A stretch of 64,000 bases of DNA from a virus. The stretch lies in the IMG/VR virus record IMGVR_UViG_3300031823_000004, positions 17,341-81,340 of that record. One strand, 5' to 3'. Made by a program: the position numbers and the translations under genes. Positions within the stretch are counted from its first letter, which is position 1. The number at the start of each line of letters is the position of its first letter. The notes under the pieces are model-generated. The model was given only the letters and a program-made list of their open reading frames with translations. It did no database searches and was not told the origin of the DNA. This document shows, in pieces, positions 1 to 7,216 of this stretch.

Positions 1-120
1 CGCATCGCCGAACAGTCCGTTACCGACCGGCAGCCGGATGTCGCGGCAGCACAGGCCTGGATCACCGCAATGCGTGCAGAGGGCTTTCTGCACCGGCGAC
101 AGTTCGGGAAGATCTGTCAC
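1..120 (-). CDS. Hypothetical Cys-rich protein, partial
   Basis: Only the first 40 codons are inside the window; the gene runs leftward off the edge. The GTG start (118-120) overlaps the TGA of the methyltransferase gene upstream as GTGA, with AAGG about eight bases before it, so the two genes look translationally coupled. Visible cysteines are CTHC at residues 15-18 and CC at 24-25, which could be a small metal site. I do not recognise the family. The competing plus-strand frame over the same bases has no start signal. Confidence 0.5.
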   Translation of the reverse strand, partial: MTDLPELSPVQKALCTHCGDPGLCCRDIRLPVGNGLFGDA

Positions 121-746
121 GGCTCGACCTTCCACGCCGGCGGCAGGATCTTCTGCAACACCAGGGTAATTTCGTACTGGCCTTGCGGGTGGAGAGACGG
201 CGACAGGTCGTACCGGTACCCGGCATCCTCGTCGCGCAGCACCCGCACCCGGTAGGTGTTCGGCTCCAGCACCGACTCTACGGTTAGCATGAGCGACCAC
301 GGCGTATAGGACCGTTTGTGCTCGCCGGACCATCGTGACGGCGGTACCGTGCAGCGGCGTTCGTACAGATAGGCGTGCGGCACGAACAGCACGACATGTC
401 CGCCGATCCGGAGCACCCGGAACCACTCGACCAGGCATTCTTCCGGGTTATCGACGTGCTCCAGTACGTGCGAGGCATGCACCGCGTCGACCGTACCGCT
501 ATGGAACGGCAGATGCGTCCCGTCATAGCTGCGCAAGCCGTCCACCGTTTCGATCGTATGGCCGAACTCGACCCCAACAGCACCGTCAACGATCGGCAGG
601 GCGTCGCCCAGATCGCCGCGGTAGCCGATATCGAGCACCACGGGTCCGTCCAGATAGCGCCGCCAGAAGCCGGTGGCGCAGCGGGCGGCGTAGCCTTTGC
701 GGCTCTCCCGGCCAACCGGCCGGTTCGGGTCGAAGATTCGGTTCAT
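117..746 (-). CDS. SAM-dependent methyltransferase (class I)
   Basis: A 209-residue protein with a class I (Rossmann-like) methyltransferase core. Motif I is VVLDIGYRG at residues 36-44, an acidic residue follows at the end of strand 2 (VGVE, 57-60), and the post-motif stretch DAVHASHVLEHV (88-99) then GGHVVLFVPH (115-124) is typical of Methyltransf_11-like enzymes. It should bind S-adenosylmethionine; the acceptor cannot be read from sequence. A start at 744-746 is chosen because AGGAGA lies about seven bases upstream and the longer frame loses protein-like character. Together with the glycosyltransferase and second methyltransferase in the late operon it could act on a glycan, which is inference. 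Confidence 0.75.
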   Translation of the reverse strand: MNRIFDPNRPVGRESRKGYAARCATGFWRRYLDGPVVLDIGYRGDLGDALPIVDGAVGVEFGHTIETVDGLRSYDGTHLPFHSGTVDAVHASHVLEHVDNPEECLVEWFRVLRIGGHVVLFVPHAYLYERRCTVPPSRWSGEHKRSYTPWSLMLTVESVLEPNTYRVRVLRDEDAGYRYDLSPSLHPQGQYEITLVLQKILPPAWKVEP

Positions 747-791
747 AGGGGCAGGTCTCCTGTACACCGGAAGCCTACTGCAACTGTATCG

Positions 792-820
792 TTGACACCA
801 GTATTTTAATAATGCATGAT
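792..820 (+). promoter_or_regulatory. Sigma70-type promoter
   Basis: Perfect -35 TTGACA (792-797), a 17-base spacer, and CATGAT (815-820) as -10 (4 of 6 consensus bases). It points right, toward a hairpin terminator at 860-908 and the MarR-like gene at 928. Transcription would start near 827. Confidence 0.5.
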
Positions 821-826
821 GCTGAC

Positions 827-909
827 GCCCGGGGTCGTCCCGGTCTCTTGGACAAACTAGGCGGGAGGAGAGCCACGATAGGGCCTCCAACGCTCCTCCC
901 GCCCTTTTC
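827..909 (+). ncRNA. Candidate short leader or small RNA
   Basis: Between the promoter at 792-820 and the terminator at 860-908 there is room only for an RNA of about 80 bases with no convincing ORF. It could be an independent small RNA, or an attenuated leader of the MarR-like gene that begins 19 bases after the terminator. The promoter-hairpin-terminator arrangement is what supports it; no RNA family is recognised. Confidence 0.3.
860..908 (+). terminator. Rho-independent terminator
   Basis: An 11-bp perfect stem, GGCGGGAGGAG (860-870) pairing with CTCCTCCCGCC (893-903), followed by CTTTTCC. It sits directly before the MarR-like gene, so it terminates or attenuates the short transcript from the 792-820 promoter. 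Confidence 0.65.
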
Positions 910-927
910 CTGAAGGACACCGTACGC

Positions 928-1206
928 GTGCGCAAGCAGGTCGCTAAGCTGGTACAGAGTGGGTGCGATCTCGGTCTGCGCCAAATCCACGTCGTATTCG
1001 AATGCCTGGACAACCCGCGTACGGTCAAGCAGCTATCTGAAAGCGGCAACGGGAAATTCGACAAACCGGCAGTGTCCCGGGCGGTGCAGCGGCTGCGCGA
1101 ATTGGGCTATGTCGAGCGGCGCGAGCACCCCGATGACCGGCGCAGCGTCCTGGTGTCCCTGACGCCGGCAGGCAGAACCTTCGCCAAGAATATCGCCAAG
1201 GAATAG
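928..1206 (+). CDS. MarR-like winged-helix regulator
   Basis: A 92-residue protein starting at GTG 928 with AAGGA ten bases upstream. The sequence shows a winged helix-turn-helix: KFDKPAVSRAVQRLRELGYV (about 43-62) is the recognition helix region, and RREHPDDRRSVLVSLTPAGR (63-82) is the beta-wing with the D-x-R and L-T-x-x-G signature of the MarR family. It is shorter than typical MarR proteins (about 140) and lacks most of the dimerisation helices. It probably binds DNA; the target is unknown, though the promoter and hairpin just upstream could be autoregulated. It ends two bases before the stop of the convergent endolysin gene. Confidence 0.75.
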   Translation: MRKQVAKLVQSGCDLGLRQIHVVFECLDNPRTVKQLSESGNGKFDKPAVSRAVQRLRELGYVERREHPDDRRSVLVSLTPAGRTFAKNIAKE

Positions 1207-1207
1207 C

Positions 1208-1699
1208 CTACGGGCCGCCAGCGGCCATTCCGATCCGGGCCAGACGGTACATCCAGCCGCCACCGTTGTCTGGCCACTCGACATCGTCGACGTACCCCAG
1301 CGCACGTTGTTCCAGAACGCGGGCAGTGAGTTCGTTCGTGTCGGTGTCGGCCTGTACAGCGCCCATCGTCTGGGGGCCGATGATCCCATCGTCATCAACA
1401 CCTAGCGCGCGCTGAAGCGCTTCCGCGCCGCCGCCGTTAACGATGCCGTCGAATACCGCCAGGCAGAGTGGCCAGGGCATCTCGTCGCAATGGTTCGGCA
1501 ACCACATGTTGGTGCGGTACCAGGCTGTTGCTGTCGCCTGCGTGAGGTTCGCCACGTCAACATCAGGATGCTGCACCTGCGAAATGCCGAATTTGGTCAA
1601 ACCGCCGTCCGGGTCCGTGGTCAAATTGTCGCTCTCGGGCCCCTCCAGGTCGAAGATCAGCAGCATGATCGAGGGGAAGCGATCGACAGTGGTGCTCAT
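1208..1699 (-). CDS. Endolysin, GH108-type muramidase
   Basis: A 163-residue lysozyme-like protein. The segment EGPESDNLTTDPDGGLTKFG (19-38) matches the glycoside hydrolase family 108 signature, with Glu19 the likely catalytic acid. The C-terminal half contains ALQRALGVDDDGIIGPQTM (about 94-112), a peptidoglycan-binding segment that usually follows the GH108 core. It should cleave the N-acetylmuramic acid to N-acetylglucosamine bond at lysis. No signal peptide is evident, so it would need a holin. AAAGGA precedes the ATG. Its start overlaps the stop of the ribbon-helix-helix gene as ATGA. Confidence 0.85.
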   Translation of the reverse strand: MSTTVDRFPSIMLLIFDLEGPESDNLTTDPDGGLTKFGISQVQHPDVDVANLTQATATAWYRTNMWLPNHCDEMPWPLCLAVFDGIVNGGGAEALQRALGVDDDGIIGPQTMGAVQADTDTNELTARVLEQRALGYVDDVEWPDNGGGWMYRLARIGMAAGGP

Positions 1700-1896
1700 G
1701 AGTCTGATCCTTTGTCGTGGGCTTGATTGAGCCGGTGGTTGTCGAGAATGCGCCGGATCAGGTCGGCAACTGAAATCCCAAGGGTCCGGGCTTCGACTCG
1801 GAGATAGGCGTCCTGCGGCTGGGTCACCAGGAGAGAATAGCGCTTTTTGGTGCTAGTTCGGTGTGATTTCGCCGCTTCATGTATCCTGGATGACAT
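1696..1896 (-). CDS. Ribbon-helix-helix-like small protein
   Basis: A 66-residue basic protein. A beta-strand-like segment (RYSLLVTQPQDAYLRVEA) is followed by LGISVADLIRRILDNH, which fits an Arc/MetJ ribbon-helix-helix fold, so DNA binding as a dimer is likely. It shares a four-base ATGA overlap with the endolysin gene downstream, suggesting a small transcription unit of regulator plus endolysin. The promoter for the divergent rightward genes lies just beyond its start, a natural place for it to act; that is inference. Confidence 0.6.
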   Translation of the reverse strand: MSSRIHEAAKSHRTSTKKRYSLLVTQPQDAYLRVEARTLGISVADLIRRILDNHRLNQAHDKGSDS

Positions 1897-1911
1897 CTGC
1901 CTACCACTTCA

Positions 1912-1940
1912 TTGCATCAGCCTTGCGGCAGCCCTATACT
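1912..1940 (+). promoter_or_regulatory. Promoter for the rightward lysis genes
   Basis: TTGCAT (1912-1917), a 17-base spacer and TATACT (1935-1940) form a good sigma70-type promoter about 48 bases before the GTG at 1988. It lies in the gap between divergent genes and could be controlled by the adjacent ribbon-helix-helix protein. Confidence 0.45.
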
Positions 1941-1987
1941 ATATTCGCGCTCACTAGATGCAAGCTCCGTGATGGGGAGGGCTTCCG

Positions 1988-2944
1988 GTGTCCGATACAT
2001 ACGCCCACGATCGCCAGCACGACGCTGACATAGCCAGGTTGCTGGTCGAGGTTGCTGAAATCCGGTCGCGTATAAACGCGCAGGGCACCTCCAATATCCC
2101 GATTCCCGATCCATCCGAGATCACTGCGCGGGCGATTGCCACAGCCAAAGAAGAATTGCGCGGTGAGTTCGACGACAAGCTGAAAGCGATAGGCGACCTG
2201 TCCGCCTATCGCTACGACGAACGGACGCGCGTACTGGAGGCAACCCGGCAATCCATAGCCCAACAGTACGATTCACTGTCAACCATGACGGATCAGAAAC
2301 TGCATGCGGTCGACTTGCAGTTTGCGGCTGTCGACATGCGCTTTTCGGAGCGCGATGTACGCGTCAAGATGACACAGGAAACAACGATGTCCGCGCTTAG
2401 CACAGCGCTGGCGTCTCAAAAGGAACTTGCTACACTGGTGCAGGGGACAACCACCGAAGCGATTCAGAAAAGTGAAACAGCGTTTACCACGCGTATCAGT
2501 GCGCTGGAAACACTGCTGAATGCGACAAAAGACGGTTTCACTGATCGGATGGCCGAATTAAACAATCGGATGAACCGCACGGAGGGCGGCCAAACGGGAG
2601 CGCAGATCGGCACGCACAACATACTCGGTATCATTGGCGGGATAGTTGGAATAATCAGCTTGCTTCTGTCGATAGCGATTTTCGCGCTCGGCTCCGATCA
2701 TCTTCCCGCTGGCATTGCGCCGGTTGGCATTGACTCAAAGCGCGTCGATGACCTTACAGCCCGGCTGAACGCCTTGTCGCAGCGATTGGATTCTATACCG
2801 ACATCACCAGCGGCAGCAGCACCGACATACGCCTCTCCAACTTACGTTTTACCGCCGCAGGCTGCACCAACTTACGTGTCACCCTTCGCGTTGCCGCCAC
2901 AGGCTACACCGGTGCAGCCAACACCAGCACAGCCTAGCAAATAA
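1988..2944 (+). CDS. Coiled-coil membrane protein, lysis region
   Basis: A 318-residue protein starting at GTG 1988 after GGGGAGGG. Residues 45-200 are charged and heptad-like, including FSERDVRVKMTQE (119-131), LASQKELATLVQ (141-152) and repeated TTEAIQKSETAFTTRISALE, typical of long helical phage proteins often found next to holins. A single membrane segment follows (NILGIIGGIVGIISLLLSIAI, 211-231). The C-terminus is rich in Pro, Ala, Thr and Tyr with tandem PTY motifs. It could be anchored with the coiled coil on one side of the inner membrane. Function is unknown; a role in lysis timing or membrane organisation is inferred only from its neighbours. Confidence 0.65.
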   Translation: MSDTYAHDRQHDADIARLLVEVAEIRSRINAQGTSNIPIPDPSEITARAIATAKEELRGEFDDKLKAIGDLSAYRYDERTRVLEATRQSIAQQYDSLSTMTDQKLHAVDLQFAAVDMRFSERDVRVKMTQETTMSALSTALASQKELATLVQGTTTEAIQKSETAFTTRISALETLLNATKDGFTDRMAELNNRMNRTEGGQTGAQIGTHNILGIIGGIVGIISLLLSIAIFALGSDHLPAGIAPVGIDSKRVDDLTARLNALSQRLDSIPTSPAAAAPTYASPTYVLPPQAAPTYVSPFALPPQATPVQPTPAQPSK

Positions 2945-2957
2945 GGAGTACGCCGTT

Positions 2958-3140
2958 ATGCAAGAGCGCGCAATCGTCTGGTTCGTCATCGCATGGCTCG
3001 CCTGCTGGGATATCGACCTGCTGATCGTCATCGCCCGCGGGCCGCTGCTGATCGACCCGATACTGAAATTCATTGTCGTCACGATCGCCCTGGTCATGGT
3101 GTTGTGGAGCATGATGCGAAATCACTGGCTTTTCCCTTGA
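2958..3140 (+). CDS. Holin candidate, two membrane segments
   Basis: A 60-residue protein with two hydrophobic helices, VWFVIAWLACWDIDLLIVIA (about 7-26) and ILKFIVVTIALVMVLWSMM (35-53), joined by a short loop, with a basic-aromatic C-terminal tail. Size and topology fit a class II-like holin. AAGGAG (2943-2948) precedes the ATG. It follows the coiled-coil membrane gene by 13 bases and is the last gene before a strong terminator at 3237-3271. No family match is recognised beyond topology; two further membrane proteins downstream are alternative holins. Confidence 0.5.
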   Translation: MQERAIVWFVIAWLACWDIDLLIVIARGPLLIDPILKFIVVTIALVMVLWSMMRNHWLFP

Positions 3141-3165
3141 CACTCGCATTCAGAGTGATTACTTA
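3137..3165 (+). promoter_or_regulatory. Possible promoter, perfect -35 element
   Basis: TTGACA (3137-3142) overlaps the last codons of the holin candidate; a 17-base spacer leads to TACTTA (3160-3165), a weak -10 (3 of 6). It would drive a short RNA ending at the 3237-3271 terminator. Confidence 0.3.
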
Positions 3166-3171
3166 TGGCAT

Positions 3172-3271
3172 CGCGAAGCCTAGGCAGCTTCGCAACGGAA
3201 TGCTTGGATAGTTTCCTCCCTGACTAAACACCTTACGCAGCCCCTTCCTCCCTGGGTGGGGCTGCTTTTTT
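3172..3271 (+). ncRNA. Candidate structured small RNA
   Basis: The stretch between the holin candidate and the next gene has no good ORF but contains two hairpins: GCGAAGC (3173-3179) with GCTTCGC (3187-3193), and the terminator stem at 3237-3265. With the possible promoter at 3137-3165 it resembles a small RNA of about 100 bases. It could equally be only the 3' untranslated region of the upstream operon. Confidence 0.3.
3237..3271 (+). terminator. Rho-independent terminator
   Basis: GCAGCCCC (3237-3244) pairs with GGGGCTGC (3258-3265), followed by TTTTTT (3266-3271). It ends transcription from the coiled-coil membrane and holin genes, or from the short RNA upstream. Confidence 0.85.
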
Positions 3272-3333
3272 GTGTGCATTGCGCGTCAATCGTGATGCGT
3301 CTATGATGGCGTATTGCGGCAAGGGAGACGGCC

Positions 3334-3501
3334 ATGCCATTCGACGCGTGTCCTGACAACTGGGACGAAAAGCCTGAACGGACGCCCGAAGAACCCGAAA
3401 CCGAAGGGTTCTTTTTACAGATTTTCCTGGCAACCTGCGTCATTCTCGCGATGCTGCCGTTCGCGCTGATGATCGCGTCGCCGCTAAGACTGCTGCCGTG
3501 A
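3334..3501 (+). CDS. Small single-pass membrane protein
   Basis: A 55-residue ORF beginning MPFDACPDNWDEK with AAGGGAG a few bases upstream. The first half is acidic and Pro/Glu rich; the second half is one hydrophobic helix (FFLQIFLATCVILAMLPFAL) ending in SPLRLLP. Its TGA overlaps the GTG start of the next gene (GTGA), so the two are probably coupled. The place in the lysis region and the topology suggest a holin partner or antiholin, but no family is recognised. Confidence 0.55.
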   Translation: MPFDACPDNWDEKPERTPEEPETEGFFLQIFLATCVILAMLPFALMIASPLRLLP

Positions 3502-4208
3502 GCAAGCGCACTGTTCTCGCCGTCAGCGTCCTGGCGCTGATTTACGGCAGCACCGTCGCCATGTTCGTCCTGTCGAGACCGGACGTCATGGCGGACACCG
3601 CACCGCCACCGGCTGTCGAAGTACCGGTACCCGCTGTCCCGGCTCCAGCGGCACCATCCCAGCAGCAGATCGACGCGCTGAAACAGGCGTACCAGGCGGC
3701 CGTCGCAGCGAAAGCGGCGCAGGCACCGGTTGTCGCCGTGGCTGCGCCGAACAGCACCTTGCTCGACGTCACCACCGTGCTCCAGCCTGTGCTGGAGATG
3801 ATCGCGCTGGTGATCGCCGGGCTGATCACACGCTATGTGCCGCGCGCCCTCGATGCGATGGAAAAGCGCACCGGCATTCAACTGACCGACCAGCAGCGCG
3901 CCAAGGTGCTGGGGGCAGTGCAGACTGCGGCGGGCATAGTCGAGACCGATATCGACCGGAAAGCCATGTCGCTGGCACAGGTCCATGTGGACGACCCGGT
4001 CATCCGGGCACAGGCAGCCGCAGTGATTGCGGCTGTACCGCAGGCAGCGGCAGCCCTTGGCGTAACCGAGGCAGGCGTGGCCAGGATGATCGTCGGCGCA
4101 GCGAACACCGGCCCACGCGCCGCTCCAGTACAGCCCCAGCCAGCACAGGCCGCACCAAACCCTTTAGCCGGGGCGCCGGGCGGCTCGTTCGTGAACCCGC
4201 CACTGTAA
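3498..4208 (+). CDS. LLH-type holin-like membrane protein
   Basis: A 236-residue protein with an N-terminal hydrophobic segment (TVLAVSVLALIYGSTVAMFVL, 5-25), a Pro/Ala linker, a second hydrophobic stretch (about 99-111, EMIALVIAGLITR) and then a soluble helical part (ALDAMEKRTGIQLTDQQRAK). The order of a membrane helix followed by a charged amphipathic region resembles phage holins of the LL-H family, which are otherwise shorter. The C-terminus is low-complexity Ala/Pro/Gln. GTG 3498 overlaps the upstream stop. A holin role is plausible but unproven. Confidence 0.45.
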   Translation: MSKRTVLAVSVLALIYGSTVAMFVLSRPDVMADTAPPPAVEVPVPAVPAPAAPSQQQIDALKQAYQAAVAAKAAQAPVVAVAAPNSTLLDVTTVLQPVLEMIALVIAGLITRYVPRALDAMEKRTGIQLTDQQRAKVLGAVQTAAGIVETDIDRKAMSLAQVHVDDPVIRAQAAAVIAAVPQAAAALGVTEAGVARMIVGAANTGPRAAPVQPQPAQAAPNPLAGAPGGSFVNPPL

Positions 4209-4222
4209 AGCAGGAGACGCCT

Positions 4223-4597
4223 ATGTCAGATTTGGCCGCAAGTGGAGGCGGTGGCGCTGCCCCTAGCACAGTCATGGTTTCAGTTGGCGGTGGCGGCGGC
4301 AGTGCCGATAGTGGTGGAAGTGTCGGTGGTGGTGGCAGTGGCGGCGGCTGGGGTACTGGTGTCGTCGGTGGCGGGCCGCTGACTGCTACGCCATCGGCCG
4401 TGCCTGTTTCAACCCCAGTCACTCACGCTGACGCGGTGGCGGCGATCTTCACACGCCTGAATGCGCTCAGTGAAGCGACGGCGGCCGAGATTGCCAGTAT
4501 CAAGGCGGATGTCAGCAAGCTGCCGACACTGCTTGACCAGAACCTCGCAGCCGGGTTTGCGTCACTGCGCAGCAGCCTGACTGCGAAAAGCGGCTGA
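4223..4597 (+). CDS. Glycine-rich hypothetical protein
   Basis: A 124-residue protein. Residues 8-55 are almost pure Gly/Ser with Val, a flexible or polyglycine segment; residues 65-124 form a predicted amphipathic helix (AVAAIFTRLNALSEATAAEI) with heptad spacing. It follows the LLH-like gene by 14 bases with AGGAGA upstream. Nothing catalytic is visible. It may be a minor virion or membrane-associated protein; the function is unknown. Confidence 0.5.
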   Translation: MSDLAASGGGGAAPSTVMVSVGGGGGSADSGGSVGGGGSGGGWGTGVVGGGPLTATPSAVPVSTPVTHADAVAAIFTRLNALSEATAAEIASIKADVSKLPTLLDQNLAAGFASLRSSLTAKSG

Positions 4598-4625
4598 CCC
4601 AGCGTCTCTTGAAAGGATCCCAGAC

Positions 4626-5009
4626 ATGACCATCCCCCTGTCCACAATCATTGCCGACACCCAGCTAATCGCGGGTGCGGTGCAGACGGCAACATCCACG
4701 CTGTCTCTGTTTCCGGGCATCAATCCGACGATGGTTGCCAACGTGAACACGGCCGTCAGCGCGTTGCAGGCGACGCTGGCGGCGTTGCAGACCGCGACAA
4801 CGGCGACCGCGGCGCAGCCGCTGATCCAGCAGGTCGAGGCGGCCATCAACGCGATCGTCGGCGCCGTCGCGGGGATCCCAGGCCTGCCGCTGGAAGTCAC
4901 GCTGGCTTTGGACGCGGCTATCATCCTGCTGCCCATTATCGAGGCGGCGGTCAATCAGATCGTCACCCCTACGCCAGCGGCAGCGCGCGCATCACTGTCC
5001 GTGCTATAA
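4626..5009 (+). CDS. Ala/Thr-rich helical hypothetical protein
   Basis: A 127-residue protein made mostly of Ala, Thr, Ile, Val and Leu, with long amphipathic stretches (NVNTAVSALQATLAALQTAT) and a hydrophobic segment near the end (LALDAAIILLPIIEAAVNQI). GAAAGGAT precedes the ATG at 4626. It lies between the lysis genes and the sedolisin gene. The hydrophobic helices could insert in a membrane or pack in a bundle; no known domain is recognised. Confidence 0.5.
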   Translation: MTIPLSTIIADTQLIAGAVQTATSTLSLFPGINPTMVANVNTAVSALQATLAALQTATTATAAQPLIQQVEAAINAIVGAVAGIPGLPLEVTLALDAAIILLPIIEAAVNQIVTPTPAAARASLSVL

Positions 5010-5046
5010 GCCTCGATAGCCAGCTTACGGCTTAACTGGAGGAACG

Positions 5047-6087
5047 ATGCATAACTATCTGAAGCGCCACCCGTCGCCCCCGACGTCGTGGACGATCCCG
5101 GAACTCTGTGCAGCGTACGACCTGCCGATAAAGCAGGTGAACCACGCCATCATCGCCATCGTGGAACTTGGCGGCGGCTACCGTCTGTCCGACGTTGCAC
5201 AGGCCTTCGCCACAATGCATCTGCCGGCGCCGAACATCGTCGATGTCTCGGTCGACGGCACCACGAACAATCCTGGCAGGAGCGATGCCGACGGCGAGGT
5301 GGCGCTCGATATCCAGATTGCCGGTGCGGTGAATGCGTACATGACCAGCGCGCCTGCCGAGATCCGCATGTACTGGGCGCGGGATATCGGCGCCGCGGTC
5401 GCGAAGGCGGCAGCCGATGGCTGCGACGTTTGCTCGATCTCATGGGGCGCGGACGAAGCGGAGTGGGGTCTCGCCGCGGCGACAGCGATGGAAACCATCG
5501 CCGCGCAGGCCACGGCGATGGGCATGGTGGTGTTCGCCGCGGCAGGCGACAACGACTCCAGCGACGGCGGGCCCACCCCGGCCAATGTGGATTGTCCGGG
5601 CTCCTGTCCGCACGTCATCTGCTGCGGCGGCACCAGCAAGCCCAAGGGTGGCGAGGAAACCGTCTGGAACGACAACCCCGGCCAAACCAACGGTGAAGGC
5701 ACCGGCGGCGGCTTCTCGACCTTGTTCGTCAAGCAGGCGTGGCAGATTGGCATTCCGGCAGCACCCACCGGGCTCGGCCGCATGGTGCCGGACGTTGCGG
5801 CAAACGCCGATCCGCGCACCGGTTATGAGATCGTGCTCGACGGACAGGTGCAGATTTTCGGCGGCACCTCGGCGGTGGCACCGTTCTGGGCTGGGATGGT
5901 TGCAGCCTGCGGCAGCAAGCTGGGGTTCATCACGCCGGACTTCTACAAGAACCCCCGTGCGTTCGTCGATATCGTCACGGGCAGCAACGGTGCGTACGAC
6001 GCACAGGTCGGGCCCGACGCATGCACAGGCATGGGCGTGCCGGTCGGCGTTTCCATCGAGTCGGTCATCGACACCGGAACAGTATGA
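5047..6087 (+). CDS. Sedolisin-type serine protease (peptidase S53)
   Basis: A 346-residue protein covering the catalytic domain of the S53 family (kumamolisin/sedolisin). The Glu-Asp pair is in DADGEVALDIQ (Glu84, Asp88), the oxyanion Asp is in AAAGDNDSSDGG (Asp168) and the nucleophile is in FGGTSAVAPFWAG (Ser275). The C-terminal calcium site is recognisable (FVDIVTGSNG at 307-316, then PDACTGMGVP). Sedolisins normally carry a prodomain of about 150-190 residues and often a signal peptide; both are absent, so this would be made as a bare catalytic core. TGGAGGA precedes the ATG. Its stop overlaps the start of the lipase gene. It may digest host surface protein or process virion proteins; target unknown. 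Confidence 0.85.
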   Translation: MHNYLKRHPSPPTSWTIPELCAAYDLPIKQVNHAIIAIVELGGGYRLSDVAQAFATMHLPAPNIVDVSVDGTTNNPGRSDADGEVALDIQIAGAVNAYMTSAPAEIRMYWARDIGAAVAKAAADGCDVCSISWGADEAEWGLAAATAMETIAAQATAMGMVVFAAAGDNDSSDGGPTPANVDCPGSCPHVICCGGTSKPKGGEETVWNDNPGQTNGEGTGGGFSTLFVKQAWQIGIPAAPTGLGRMVPDVAANADPRTGYEIVLDGQVQIFGGTSAVAPFWAGMVAACGSKLGFITPDFYKNPRAFVDIVTGSNGAYDAQVGPDACTGMGVPVGVSIESVIDTGTV

Positions 6088-6746
6088 CCGCGCCAGTCTA
6101 TGTCGTAGGGCACAGCCTCGGCGCGTCCGCGGCTGGGCTCTATGCCGTCTCCCGGTGGCAGCGTAAGCTGCCGGTGGACGGCGTCTATCTGTTCGGCTGC
6201 CCGCGACCAGGCAACGCCGCGCTGAAGTCGAAAGCCCCACCATGCCTTTGGCGCAGCATCCGGAACTACTGCGGCCGATTTCCGGATTATGATTTGGTGA
6301 CAGCGGTGCCGTTCGATGTCGAGCCAGAACTCGACTACGCGCAGATGGCGCCGTTTGAAGAAATCAATGAACCGCCCCTTTTGACAGACCCGTGGGGGCC
6401 GTTTCGCTTTCACCATTCGACGCTGTATCAGGCCGGGTGCCGCAAGCTGCCGCCTGATCCAACAAACCCAGCAGCAACGATCGTTGAAGCGATCGACGCG
6501 GTGCAGGATCTTTACGACCAGACTGGCGCGTGGGACTGGCGGCATCCGATGGACGGCCAGTACTGGTCGATGCGTAAGAATGCGGCTGGCGCCCGGCTTA
6601 TGATCGCTCGCGGCAGCACGACTGGTATTGACTGGATCCATGACCTGGAAACCTGGCAGCAGTACTTTTACGGTGCGCGTGCGTCTGTGGGCTTCCTGAA
6701 AGATGTTCTGCCAGCCGAAGCCGAACTTGACGCTGCACTGGTATAA
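6084..6746 (+). CDS. Lipase class 3-like alpha/beta hydrolase, N-terminally short
   Basis: A 220-residue protein starting almost at the nucleophile elbow: VYVVGHSLGASAAGLYA puts the GxSxG serine at residue 11. VDGVYLFGCPRPGN (31-44) is the well-known lipase 3 strand, Asp70 in FPDYDLVTAVP fits the acid, and FHHSTLY (109-115) the histidine. Family members normally have over 100 residues before the elbow, including the oxyanion strand; here a stop precedes the start region, so that part is missing. ATG 6084 overlaps the sedolisin stop as ATGA. Whether it is active without the N-terminal half is doubtful; it may need a partner or be a binding module. Confidence 0.7.
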   Translation: MTAPVYVVGHSLGASAAGLYAVSRWQRKLPVDGVYLFGCPRPGNAALKSKAPPCLWRSIRNYCGRFPDYDLVTAVPFDVEPELDYAQMAPFEEINEPPLLTDPWGPFRFHHSTLYQAGCRKLPPDPTNPAATIVEAIDAVQDLYDQTGAWDWRHPMDGQYWSMRKNAAGARLMIARGSTTGIDWIHDLETWQQYFYGARASVGFLKDVLPAEAELDAALV

Positions 6747-6786
6747 GTGCGACAAGCCACTCGTCTCCTGGAGGATCTGAAACGCT

Positions 6787-7215
6787 ATGTCGGATCGCCC
6801 TGATTTCGGTATTTTCGACCCGCGCATCGGTCAGATCCTGAACATCGTCCAGGGGATGCAGACCAGCTTAACCGCTCTCTCAACACAGGTGAAAGCCATG
6901 AGCACGACCGTCTCCACCGACATTGCCAATCTTTCGGCCAGCGTTGCAACCCTGTCCACCAACGTCGCCAATCTGGGCACCGCGGTGACCAATGAGACGT
7001 CGGTCATCGCCTCGGCGATCACCAGTCTTCAGGGCGTCGTCACCAGCGCCGGTGACACCCTGACGCCTGCCGACAAGACGACCTTGGAGTCTGCCATCGC
7101 AGCACTCGATACGGCAAACACGAACATCACCGCAGCGTCGACGTCGATCACGAATGAAGCTGGTAGCTTGAGTGCAGCCATGACGCCGCCAGCCGCACCG
7201 GCACCGTCGGCCTAA
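6787..7215 (+). CDS. Coiled-coil fibre-like hypothetical protein
   Basis: A 142-residue protein with a long regular heptad region: ILNIVQGMQTSLTALSTQVK (17-36) continues into repeated SVATLSTNVANLGTAV. It has few charged residues and many Ser/Thr/Ala/Val, as in trimeric fibre stalks, and ends in a Pro/Ala tail. CTGGAGGA is about ten bases before the ATG. The position between enzymes and fibre genes suggests a small virion-associated oligomer. No family recognised. Confidence 0.5.
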   Translation: MSDRPDFGIFDPRIGQILNIVQGMQTSLTALSTQVKAMSTTVSTDIANLSASVATLSTNVANLGTAVTNETSVIASAITSLQGVVTSAGDTLTPADKTTLESAIAALDTANTNITAASTSITNEAGSLSAAMTPPAAPAPSA

Positions 7216-7216
7216 A

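Noticed and set aside
70-255. 61-codon plus-strand frame at the left edge
   Set aside because: Overlaps the methyltransferase C-terminus and a better supported leftward partial gene; no start signal.
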